From NCBI RefSeq assembly GCF_021484805.1, contig NZ_CP090557.1, positions 3,484,001 to 3,548,000 of the forward strand: 64,000 bases of DNA, given 5' to 3'. The translations under genes were made by a program, and so were the position numbers. Positions 32,522 to 40,764 of the stretch are shown one piece after another. The first letter of the stretch is position 1, and each line of letters begins with the position of its first letter. This stretch comes from Tellurirhabdus bombi (GTDB lineage Bacteria; Bacteroidota; Bacteroidia; Cytophagales; Spirosomataceae). Below the pieces are notes generated by a model, which was not told where the DNA came from, ran no database searches, and worked only from the letters and a program-made list of their open reading frames with translations.

Positions 32522-35500
32522 TTAGCTCTCGTATTCCAGCGGGCTTTCTTTCTCGGTTTTCCGGTGTTGCCGGGCGTATTCCGACGGCGATTGATTAAAG
32601 GTCTTCTGAAAGGACTGGCGGAAATGCTTAATGTCTTCAACGCCTACCTGCAAGGCAATTTCAGACACGCGCTGCGTGGTACTGGAAAGCAGTTGGGCAG
32701 CTCGCTTCATTCGAACATCCCGAATGAATTCGACGACTGTTTGTCCGGTAATGCTCTTGATTCGGCGGTAGAAGGCTGACTGGCTCATGCCCATCTCCTG
32801 CACTAGCGACTGAACACTAAACGCGGGCTCATGCAATCGGTTCTCGACTACTTTCATGGCCTTTTCCAGAATCTGCTTATCCTCGTCCGGAATGACAATT
32901 TCCGTCGGTTTCAGCAAAATCTGACGCTGGTAATACGTTCGGAGCTTAAACCGATTCTGGAGCATTGCCATGGTTTTGGCATGCAGAATCTTGGGATTAA
33001 AGGGTTTAGTGATGTAATCGTCGGCCCCAGTCTCCAAGCCTTCCAATTCGTGAATGGCCGACGCCCGCGCCGTCAGCAGTATGACCGGAATGTGCAGCGT
33101 TTTAGGGTGTAATTTCAACCGTTTGCACAGCTCCAGTCCATCGCTCCGGGGCATCATAATGTCGCTAATGACCAGATCCGGGCACAGTTCCAGGGCCTTT
33201 TCCCAGCCTTCCTGCCCATCTACGGCCAGATGCACCTCAAATTCCGCCTCAAACTGGTGCAGCAGGTATTGCCGAACCTCGTCATTGTCCTCCACAACCA
33301 AAATGCGCGTTGAACCGGGCAACGACACGGGTAGCTCTTCTTCCGGTACGGGCTCTAAAAAGTTATCCGTTTCCGGCACTTTATACTCTTTTTCTCCCGG
33401 CGATGAATCTTCGTAAAGATCCATGGGCGAAATGTGTTCCCGGCCAAATGGCAGACGAATGGTAAAAGTCGTCCCAAAACCAACTTCGCTCTGAACCAGA
33501 ATCTCGCCCGCGTGGCGCTCCACAAGCTGTTTTACCAGCGATAAGCCAATCCCCGTCCCCATCATCCGCAGGGTTTCGGTATGCGATGCCTGGTAATAGG
33601 GATCAAAAATATTCGCCAAATCCTCGGCTTTCATGCCCATCCCCCAATCCCGCACCCGAACTTCCAGGTAGTTGTCCTGAAGCTTTCCGTTCGTTAGGGT
33701 TGCGGGCTGGTCCGGACGGCCTACCGCCTCCGCCGAAATGCGAATTTTACCGCCCGGCGGCGTATATTTAAAGGCGTTAGACAGCAGATTGGTCAGAATC
33801 ACCTCTAGTTTGCTGCGGTCAAAGTAAAGGGGAACCGCTTCGGATGGCACCTCCACGGCGTAGTCCAACTGAAGCTCCTCGGCTTTTAATTTAAAAATTA
33901 AAAAGATTTCGGTTAGGAACAGATTGATATCCTGCTGGCTAACCCGCAACGCAACGTGCCCCGTTTCTACCTTCCGAAAATCCAGCAACTGATTCACCAG
34001 ATCCAGGAGCTTACGCGTCTGGGTGTGCATCAGCAATACTTTGTTTTTCAGGCTACCCAACTGCCCCGCCGAGGCAACGAGTTCTTCCATCGGCCCTAAA
34101 ATCAAGGTCAGAGGCGTCCGAAGCTCGTGGGAGACATTCGTAAAGAAGCGCAGTTTTAGATCGGTAACCTCTTTTTCTTTTTCGTTCTGGAATTTTTCAA
34201 AAGCCAGATTATTCTTCAATTCCTGCTGCTTGAGCGCCGTTCGTCGGTAGAGCACCATCGCGCTAATAATGCCTAGTGCGTAGAGCAGGTAAGCCCACCA
34301 GGTTTTCCACCAGGGCGGTAAAATCGTAAAGTCAACCGAAGCCGGTTTGCTGGACCACAACCCATCGCCATTGCTTCCCTTCACCAAAAAAGTGTAGTTC
34401 CCGGCGGGCAGGTTGGTAAAGCTGGCCGTGCGCTGGCCGGGATTCGGGTAAACCCACTCATCGTTAAACCCAACCAACTGGTAGGCGTATTGGTGTTTTT
34501 GGGGATTGTTGTAATTGATACCGACAAACTCAATCAAGATATCATTTTCCGACGCCTTGATGCGTATGTCCTGCGGGGTAGCAAACGGTTTGGTCAGCAT
34601 AACCCGCCCGTTGATGGTATCACCGACGCCAACGGGCTGGTTCATGATGCGCAGCCCCGTAATCTGCATCAGCGGTGGGAATGGATTGGATCGGATGGCC
34701 TTCGGGTGAAAATAGGTGATCCCGTTTGTTCCGCCAAAGAACAGGGTTCCGTCGGCACTCTGAAAGGCAGATCCAATCTTAAAGGAATTGCTTTGCAAGC
34801 CATCGGTTACATCGTAATGCAACAATCGTTTGGTATCCGGATTGAACTGGTATAGCCCCGCCCCTCCGATCCAGATATTTCCCGCCTCATCCGATAACAA
34901 GCTTTCGATATCCGTTTCAGGCACCCACTGGCTGTACCGTTCAATCACTTCTTTTCCCTCTTTGTTCTTCACCAGGCGATGCAAACCACCGCCGATGGTG
35001 CCAATCCACAGCGTACCCCGGCGGTCTTTCAACAGCGGCCAGGCGTAATTGACGCGCAGGCTGTTCGGGTTGTTGGGTTCGTGCCGGAACTGGTTTAATA
35101 GCGACAGCTTATTCGCCTCAAGACGCAGCTTGATTACCCCTTCGCCCCGGGTACTTACCCAAAGGACATTCTCATCCCCCGCATACAACAGGGTTGTCGC
35201 TTCGTCAATGGGCAATCCACTGTTTGCCCGGTTGTGGGTTTTCAGGAATTTGCCCTGGCGATCAAACTGAAGCAGTCCGGCGTTAAAGGTAGCCACCCAG
35301 ATATTGCCGAATCGGTCTTCCACAATATCTTCAATACTGGCCTGCTGCCAACTGTCAATGGTCGGCAACGGGGGCAAAGGTGTCAAGGTGTTCTGGCCCG
35401 TCAGCAGGTAAATTCCGTTGTGGCGGGTACCCACCCAAAGCGTTCCATTGCTGGCCTGAAAGAAGGTCGATACATCCACCCCATTCACATTTCCCGACAA

Positions 35501-36802
35501 GGCGCGATTGAGGTAGTTTTGGTATTTTCCCTGCGTAAAATCGTAGCTGGCAAATCCGTTCCGGCTTCCAATCCACAAGCGGTTGCTGTTGCGGTCTTTA
35601 TACATCGCGTTGATGTAATTGTTGGCGGGCGTAGCCTGGCCGAAAAGCTGACGCCGCAACTGTTGGAACGGTTTGGTATTTAGCTTTACCTGATTCAACC
35701 CTCCCGCCGAGGTCGCAAACCACAGGTTGTGAAAGCGGTCTTCCAGGATCTGGTGCACCCGCACGGAATTGATGCTGTACGGATCGGTATCCAGCGGCAA
35801 AAAAGTATGCGTTTGCGCCTCGTCTACCGGCGGTGCCAGGGCCGTCACCGGGCCAGGCTTCATCAACAACAGCCCAAAACTGGTACCAATCCACAACCGA
35901 TGGAAGGAATCCAGGTAGAGGCTTTCAATATCTCCGAAGGTTCGGCGCAGCGGTTGGGGCCGAAAATCCTGGCTCCGGGTGAGGGCCTGGCTGCCCACCC
36001 AAAAGACCTGGCTATTGGTTCCGATCCACAAATCGCCCCGGCGGTCAAGCAGCAGCGCCCGAACGCTTGATACCGAATACGAGGCAACCCGGGATGCGTG
36101 CAGCGAGGCGTTTTTTTGCTGAAGATTATTTCCCTGAAAAAGCCAAAGCCCCTTCTCGTAGGTTCCAATCCAAAGATTATTCTGTTTATCGAGGACAATG
36201 CGACTTATGGCATGATCGTGGTTCGAAGGCGTTTTTTCCCCCGGCTCTTTTACATGAATCTGACGCATGGCAGACAGGTTTCCCTGCTCGTCCATACGGA
36301 ACACAAAGATACCGTACCACTGCGTACCTACCCAGACCTGCCCCTGGTTGTCGGAAGTAATGGCCGAAATGGTGGATTCGGTGAGGAGTTGAACCAGTTT
36401 CTGGTAGTTTGAAGGCACCCGGCAATCCCGCATGCTGACGAAGCGATCTTTCGTGACATCGTACCAGAAAAGACCTGCCCGCTCGGCACCCGCCCACAAG
36501 CTTCCGGCTGGCGTGACATGCAAAGCCCGAATCCGGTTGCTGGTAGCCCCTTTCTGGTCGTTGATGGGGAGGTCGTATTTTTTTAATTCAAAGCCGTCGT
36601 AGCGATTGATCCCTTTGTTAGTGCCCACCCAGATAAAACCCTGTTTATCCTGATCCACAACCATGGCATCGCTGTGGGCAAGACCCTCATTGACGGTAAT
36701 GTGCTCAAACCTAAATCGATCCGATTCAGACTGTGATAACCCGGGAGTAAATAAGCAGCAGGCTATCCATAAACTCAAACAACAGTTAATTAACCACTTC
36801 AT
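32522..36802 (-). CDS. Hybrid two-component system regulator (HTCS) of the polysaccharide locus
   Basis: One-protein sensor and activator, 1426 residues. A signal peptide precedes a sensor of two seven-bladed two-component-regulator propellers (repeats such as QGFIWVGTNKGINRYDG; about 30-740) and a Y_Y_Y domain (about 750-830). A transmembrane helix (WWAYLLYALGIISAMVLYR) leads to a histidine kinase with NVSHELRTPLTLILGP (His near residue 890) and ATPase lobe, a receiver (VVEDNDEVRQYLL; DIMMP near 1216) and a C-terminal AraC helix-turn-helix (~1340-1415). Such proteins bind periplasmic oligosaccharides and switch on the neighbouring PUL. It is divergent from the GH43-GH105 gene with the shared promoter box between them. 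Confidence 0.96.
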   Translation of the reverse strand: MKWLINCCLSLWIACCLFTPGLSQSESDRFRFEHITVNEGLAHSDAMVVDQDKQGFIWVGTNKGINRYDGFELKKYDLPINDQKGATSNRIRALHVTPAGSLWAGAERAGLFWYDVTKDRFVSMRDCRVPSNYQKLVQLLTESTISAITSDNQGQVWVGTQWYGIFVFRMDEQGNLSAMRQIHVKEPGEKTPSNHDHAISRIVLDKQNNLWIGTYEKGLWLFQGNNLQQKNASLHASRVASYSVSSVRALLLDRRGDLWIGTNSQVFWVGSQALTRSQDFRPQPLRRTFGDIESLYLDSFHRLWIGTSFGLLLMKPGPVTALAPPVDEAQTHTFLPLDTDPYSINSVRVHQILEDRFHNLWFATSAGGLNQVKLNTKPFQQLRRQLFGQATPANNYINAMYKDRNSNRLWIGSRNGFASYDFTQGKYQNYLNRALSGNVNGVDVSTFFQASNGTLWVGTRHNGIYLLTGQNTLTPLPPLPTIDSWQQASIEDIVEDRFGNIWVATFNAGLLQFDRQGKFLKTHNRANSGLPIDEATTLLYAGDENVLWVSTRGEGVIKLRLEANKLSLLNQFRHEPNNPNSLRVNYAWPLLKDRRGTLWIGTIGGGLHRLVKNKEGKEVIERYSQWVPETDIESLLSDEAGNIWIGGAGLYQFNPDTKRLLHYDVTDGLQSNSFKIGSAFQSADGTLFFGGTNGITYFHPKAIRSNPFPPLMQITGLRIMNQPVGVGDTINGRVMLTKPFATPQDIRIKASENDILIEFVGINYNNPQKHQYAYQLVGFNDEWVYPNPGQRTASFTNLPAGNYTFLVKGSNGDGLWSSKPASVDFTILPPWWKTWWAYLLYALGIISAMVLYRRTALKQQELKNNLAFEKFQNEKEKEVTDLKLRFFTNVSHELRTPLTLILGPMEELVASAGQLGSLKNKVLLMHTQTRKLLDLVNQLLDFRKVETGHVALRVSQQDINLFLTEIFLIFKLKAEELQLDYAVEVPSEAVPLYFDRSKLEVILTNLLSNAFKYTPPGGKIRISAEAVGRPDQPATLTNGKLQDNYLEVRVRDWGMGMKAEDLANIFDPYYQASHTETLRMMGTGIGLSLVKQLVERHAGEILVQSEVGFGTTFTIRLPFGREHISPMDLYEDSSPGEKEYKVPETDNFLEPVPEEELPVSLPGSTRILVVEDNDEVRQYLLHQFEAEFEVHLAVDGQEGWEKALELCPDLVISDIMMPRSDGLELCKRLKLHPKTLHIPVILLTARASAIHELEGLETGADDYITKPFNPKILHAKTMAMLQNRFKLRTYYQRQILLKPTEIVIPDEDKQILEKAMKVVENRLHEPAFSVQSLVQEMGMSQSAFYRRIKSITGQTVVEFIRDVRMKRAAQLLSSTTQRVSEIALQVGVEDIKHFRQSFQKTFNQSPSEYARQHRKTEKESPLEYES

Positions 36803-36818
36803 ATGCTATGACTAATTT

Positions 36819-36890
36819 ACCCCCTTTTTTTGACGAAAACTAACCTTTATCATCGGACAGGTAACATTATTTTTGCATTATTCAAATGAT
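36819..36890 (+). promoter_or_regulatory. PUL-type promoter box A, in front of the GH43-GH105 gene
   Basis: ACCCCC at 36819-36824 and TTTTTTTGACGA directly after it, then TATTTTTG (-7) at 36868-36875, 49 bases from the box start, and ATTCAAATGAT at 36880-36890 near the likely start of transcription. The layout and two of the words are the same as at box B before susC. Confidence 0.65.
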
Positions 36891-36982
36891 AGATTGAAGG
36901 CTTCTGAACGCCTGTAACCTTTCATGATACCGATGGGCTTTAGATTTGGCCGCTGTATCCACTGCTTAACTCTTCAACTTCC

Positions 36983-39112
36983 ATGTTCATTTCGTTTGTA
37001 AAAAAGGCCACGGCTAGCCTCTTGCTGACGGGCCTGCTTGCCGCTCTAGTAGCCGCCAAATCCGTTGACCCACCCCGGCGAAAAACAGTCGCCCCGCCAG
37101 GTGATACGCCATCCAAACAGACAGTTTTCAAGCCCGGCCAACGCTGGTACGACACCAAAGGCGAACTCATCAACGCTCACGGCGGCGGGTTGCTCTACAT
37201 CAATAAGACCTATTACTGGTTTGGTGAAAAACGCGGAAAACAGGCGTCTGAAGGCGTCAATGTCTATTCCTCGAAAGATTTATACAACTGGAAATTTGAA
37301 GGACTGGCTCTGGCTAAATCAAGCGATCCCAAAAGTGAGATTGCCCACGGTGGCCTGATGGAACGTCCGAAAGTCATTTATAACCCGAAAACGAAAAAAT
37401 TTGTCATGTGGTTTCACCTGGAACTGCCGGGCCAGGGTTATAATGCCGCCCGCGCCGGGGTAGCCATCAGTGATAAAGTAACCGGTCCGTATCAGTACGT
37501 CAGCAGCTTTCGACCTAACGGCCACATGTCCAGGGACATGACCCTTTTCGTGGATGACGATGGCTCCGCGTATCACATCTACTCGGCCCGCGATAATTAC
37601 GACCTTCGCATAACGAAACTAGCCGACGATTATTTGACCGCTACCAAACAGGACACGCTGTTGCTCAGCAAACACCGCGAAGCACCCGCCGTATTTAAAC
37701 ACCAAGGCATGTACTACATGATCACCAGCGGCTGCACCGGCTGGGACCCCAACCAGGCTACGCTACACGCCGCCAAGTCGCTGTTTGGCCCCTGGGAGTT
37801 TCTCGGCGACCCCATGAGAGGCAAGCTGGCGGCGAAGACGTTTGGTGGACAGTCTACGTATATCCTCCCGGTTCAGGGCAAAAAAGATGCTTTCATTTTT
37901 GTGGCCGATCAGTGGAAGCCCCGCGATCTGATCGACAGCCGCTATCTGTGGCTTCCGATTACGTTTGAGAACAACAAGCCGGTAATCGAGTGGAAAGACG
38001 AATGGAGCCTTAAGACGGGCTGGACGGAGCAACCCGCGCAGAAAGAAGTAAAAGCAACGATTCAGAAAGTAAATGACTACTGGCAATCGGCCAATCTGAC
38101 CCACGGCAGGGCATTCTGGGACAATGCCGCCTACCATACCGGCAACATGGAAGCGTACTTTCTGACGGGAAACGAAGCCTACCGGCGCTATTCGGAGGCC
38201 TGGGCCGAACAAAACCAGTGGAAAGGAGCCAAATCGGACGACAAACAAGCCTGGAAATACAGCTACGGCGAAACCGACGACTATGTGCTCTTTGGCGACT
38301 GGCAGATCTGTTTCCAGACGTACATTGATCTGTATAACATCCAGCCGGGCCGAAGCGAAGCCGCGACCCGGAAAATTGCCCGCGCGCGGGAAGTCATGGA
38401 ATACCAGATGAGTACGCCTAAATCCGACTACTGGTGGTGGGCCGATGGCTTATACATGGTGATGCCGGTGATGACGAAACTGTATAACGTAACGGGCAAT
38501 AAGCAATACCTGGAAAAGCTGCACGAATACTTTACGTACGCCAACAGCATCATGTACGACGAGTCGGAAAAACTCTACTACCGCGATGCCAAGTACGTAT
38601 ACCCCAAACACAAGAGCGTCAATGGCAAAAAAGACTTCTGGGCGCGGGGCGATGGCTGGGTTTTTGCCGCCCTGGCGAAAGTACTGAAAGACCTCCCCGC
38701 CGATGCTCCCCACCGGGACGAATACCTCACTAAATATAAAAACATGGCAGAAGCGATTCTAAAATCCCAGCAGGCAGAAGGGTACTGGACGCGCAGCATG
38801 CTCGACGCCGAACACGCTCCCGGCCCCGAAACCAGCGGAACCGCCTTTTTCACGTATGGGTTGCTTTGGGGCATTAACAACGGGCATCTGGCCGAGAAAA
38901 CCTACCTACCTGCCGCTCAAAAAGGCTGGAAATACCTCACAACGGTTGCCCTGCAACCAACGGGTAAAATCGGTTACGTCCAGCCCATCGGCGAAAAAGC
39001 CATTCCCGGTCAGGTCGTTAATGCCAATTCGACGTCCAATTTCGGGGTGGGTGCTTTTCTGCTGGCTGGTTGTGAAATGTACCGACACTTGGAGAAAAAA
39101 GCCGCCAATTAA
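36983..39112 (+). CDS. GH43 (subfamily 24-like)-GH105 fusion glycosidase
   Basis: Exported 709-residue enzyme with signal peptide (LLLTGLLAALVAAKS). Residues ~48-345 are a five-bladed GH43 domain of the exo-beta-1,3-galactanase type: INAHGGGLLY replaces the usual catalytic-base Asp motif, MERPK (Glu127), RDMTLFVDDDG (Asp185), REAPAVF (Glu233, likely acid) and FGGQST (Gln290), as in subfamily 24. Residues ~360-709 are a GH105 (alpha/alpha) barrel with GDWQICFQTYIDLY and WARGDGWVFAAL (Asp557), expected to cleave unsaturated glucuronyl or galacturonyl residues. Joining the two is unusual. Both activities fit arabinogalactan-protein side chains and backbone. DUF2264 and susCD follow downstream. 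Confidence 0.87.
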   Translation: MFISFVKKATASLLLTGLLAALVAAKSVDPPRRKTVAPPGDTPSKQTVFKPGQRWYDTKGELINAHGGGLLYINKTYYWFGEKRGKQASEGVNVYSSKDLYNWKFEGLALAKSSDPKSEIAHGGLMERPKVIYNPKTKKFVMWFHLELPGQGYNAARAGVAISDKVTGPYQYVSSFRPNGHMSRDMTLFVDDDGSAYHIYSARDNYDLRITKLADDYLTATKQDTLLLSKHREAPAVFKHQGMYYMITSGCTGWDPNQATLHAAKSLFGPWEFLGDPMRGKLAAKTFGGQSTYILPVQGKKDAFIFVADQWKPRDLIDSRYLWLPITFENNKPVIEWKDEWSLKTGWTEQPAQKEVKATIQKVNDYWQSANLTHGRAFWDNAAYHTGNMEAYFLTGNEAYRRYSEAWAEQNQWKGAKSDDKQAWKYSYGETDDYVLFGDWQICFQTYIDLYNIQPGRSEAATRKIARAREVMEYQMSTPKSDYWWWADGLYMVMPVMTKLYNVTGNKQYLEKLHEYFTYANSIMYDESEKLYYRDAKYVYPKHKSVNGKKDFWARGDGWVFAALAKVLKDLPADAPHRDEYLTKYKNMAEAILKSQQAEGYWTRSMLDAEHAPGPETSGTAFFTYGLLWGINNGHLAEKTYLPAAQKGWKYLTTVALQPTGKIGYVQPIGEKAIPGQVVNANSTSNFGVGAFLLAGCEMYRHLEKKAAN

Positions 39113-39247
39113 CCCGCGTCACCCAAGTACCCCTAGTCCCTTAAAGAAGTACTTACGCAAAACTAATCTAGGCTATTCAAAGGGTCAATGTGCTGAAAAT
39201 CGGCTAGTTATTTACTCATTCGCTCATTGCTTTACTAGTACGCATTC

Positions 39248-40498
39248 ATGAAAAAAATCGGTCAACTTTTATTGGCATTTGCCGTGGTCGTGCTGACGCT
39301 CAGTTCAAGTTATGCACAAAAAAAACGGGCGGCTAAACCAGCCCCCGTACCCAGTGACCGTAGCGTTTGGCTGCGGGAAATGGACAAAATGGTCAAGCCC
39401 GTACTTTACAATCTGGCTCAGGATAGTCTGCGCATTGCCATGCCTAAAATCACGTCCAATCGCGTAGACAACAAAGCCCACCGCATCGAAGTCCAGTACG
39501 TTGAAGTGCTGGGGCGGGTGCTCAGTGGCGTGGCCCCCTGGTTGCAGCTCGAAGGCGGTAGCGCCGAAGAAGTCGCGCTGCGGAACCAGTACCGGCAATG
39601 GGCGCTCCAGGGCATTTCCAACGCGTTAGACTCCTCAGCGAAGGACTTTATGCGTTTCGACCTTGGCGGGCAGCAGTTGGTGGATGCGTCCTTCATTGCT
39701 TATGCCTTCGTGCGGGCGCCCTGGCTGTGGGAGCATTTGAGTGCGACGGACAAAAACCGCATGATTACCGCCCTGAAATCGACACGTCGGTTCAAGCCGG
39801 TATTCTCTAACTGGCTGCTTTTTTCGGCCATGACGGAAGCCTTTTTCTGCAAGTATGGTTACGAGTGGGATCCCATGCGGGTCGATTACGCCCTGATGCA
39901 AATGGAGCAGTGGTACGTTGGCGATGGGATGTATTCCGATGGGGTTAGCTATGCTTTTGATTACTATAACAGCTACGTGATTCATCCCTTTCTGGCAACC
40001 ATCACGGAGGTGATCGGTCAGAAAACCAACGGCTATAAGGACATGATCGCGAAAATTAAAAAGCGGAATGAGCGTTACGCCGTTATCCAGGAGCGCCTGA
40101 TCAACACGGACGGAACCTACCCCGCTACGGGTCGCTCGCTGGTTTACCGGGGGGCCGCCTTTCAGCACCTGGCCGACATGGCCTGGCGGAAAGCCTTACC
40201 CAAAGAGCTAAGCCCTGCCCAGGTACGCTGCGCCCTGACCGCCGTGATCAAGAAAACACTGGAAAGCCCTACAACCTACGACAAAGGCTGGCTGACCCTT
40301 GGTTTGTACGGCTCGCAACCCGACATGGCCGACTTTTACAACAACCAGGGAAGCCTCTATATCTGTACCAACATCTTCCTGCCGCTTGGCCTGCCTGAAA
40401 CCGATCCCTTCTGGGCCGATGCCCCAGCGAAATGGAGTGCCCAACGAATCTGGAGCGGTGAAGATTTTCCGCATGATCACAGTGTTAATTTAAAGTAA
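39248..40498 (+). CDS. DUF2264 (probable GH154 beta-glucuronidase-type) protein
   Basis: Signal peptide (LLLAFAVVVLTLSSSYAQ) and 395-residue mature part with the DUF2264 pattern: EVLGRVLSGVAPWLQLEGG, FVRAPWLWEHL, GDGMYSDGVSYAFDYYNSYVIHPF, INTDGTYPATGRSLVYRGAAFQHL and KGWLTLGLYGSQPDMADFYNNQGSLYICT. The (alpha/alpha) barrel fold is inferred. I recall that DUF2264 includes the beta-glucuronidases now called GH154, one of them from an arabinogalactan locus of Bacteroides thetaiotaomicron; this placement is from memory. The gene lies 135 bases after the fusion enzyme without a terminator between, so both may be on one transcript. Confidence 0.85.
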   Translation: MKKIGQLLLAFAVVVLTLSSSYAQKKRAAKPAPVPSDRSVWLREMDKMVKPVLYNLAQDSLRIAMPKITSNRVDNKAHRIEVQYVEVLGRVLSGVAPWLQLEGGSAEEVALRNQYRQWALQGISNALDSSAKDFMRFDLGGQQLVDASFIAYAFVRAPWLWEHLSATDKNRMITALKSTRRFKPVFSNWLLFSAMTEAFFCKYGYEWDPMRVDYALMQMEQWYVGDGMYSDGVSYAFDYYNSYVIHPFLATITEVIGQKTNGYKDMIAKIKKRNERYAVIQERLINTDGTYPATGRSLVYRGAAFQHLADMAWRKALPKELSPAQVRCALTAVIKKTLESPTTYDKGWLTLGLYGSQPDMADFYNNQGSLYICTNIFLPLGLPETDPFWADAPAKWSAQRIWSGEDFPHDHSVNLK

Positions 40499-40625
40499 AA
40501 TTTTTCTGCCGGAGTCTTCCCGAATAATTACTATTTATCCTTCAATGCGTTCATAAACTGGTTTTTACCGGGAAGGTTCCTGCTTTTTGGCAGGAGTCTT
40601 CCCAAATGCCCTTCTAAGCTTAATT

Positions 40626-40699
40626 ACCCCCCTCTTTTTGACGAGAATCCCCCTTTTGTATCGAGGACGCCCTCGTTAGCTTTGTACTATTCAAATGAT
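40626..40699 (+). promoter_or_regulatory. PUL-type promoter box B, in front of susC
   Basis: ACCCCCC (40626-40632), TCTTTTTGACGAGAAT, CCCCC (40649-40653), TTTG -33 element at 40655-40658, TAGCTTTG -7 element at 40677-40684, and ATTCAAATGAT at 40689-40699. The doubled C-box ends right against the -33 element, the usual place for an activator. The likely activator is the HTCS. Confidence 0.75.
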
Positions 40700-40764
40700 T
40701 TGTTTCAGTATATACTGGAGCTTGTCAATAACGTGTTTGATTTCCAAAATGGGAATAACGATCT

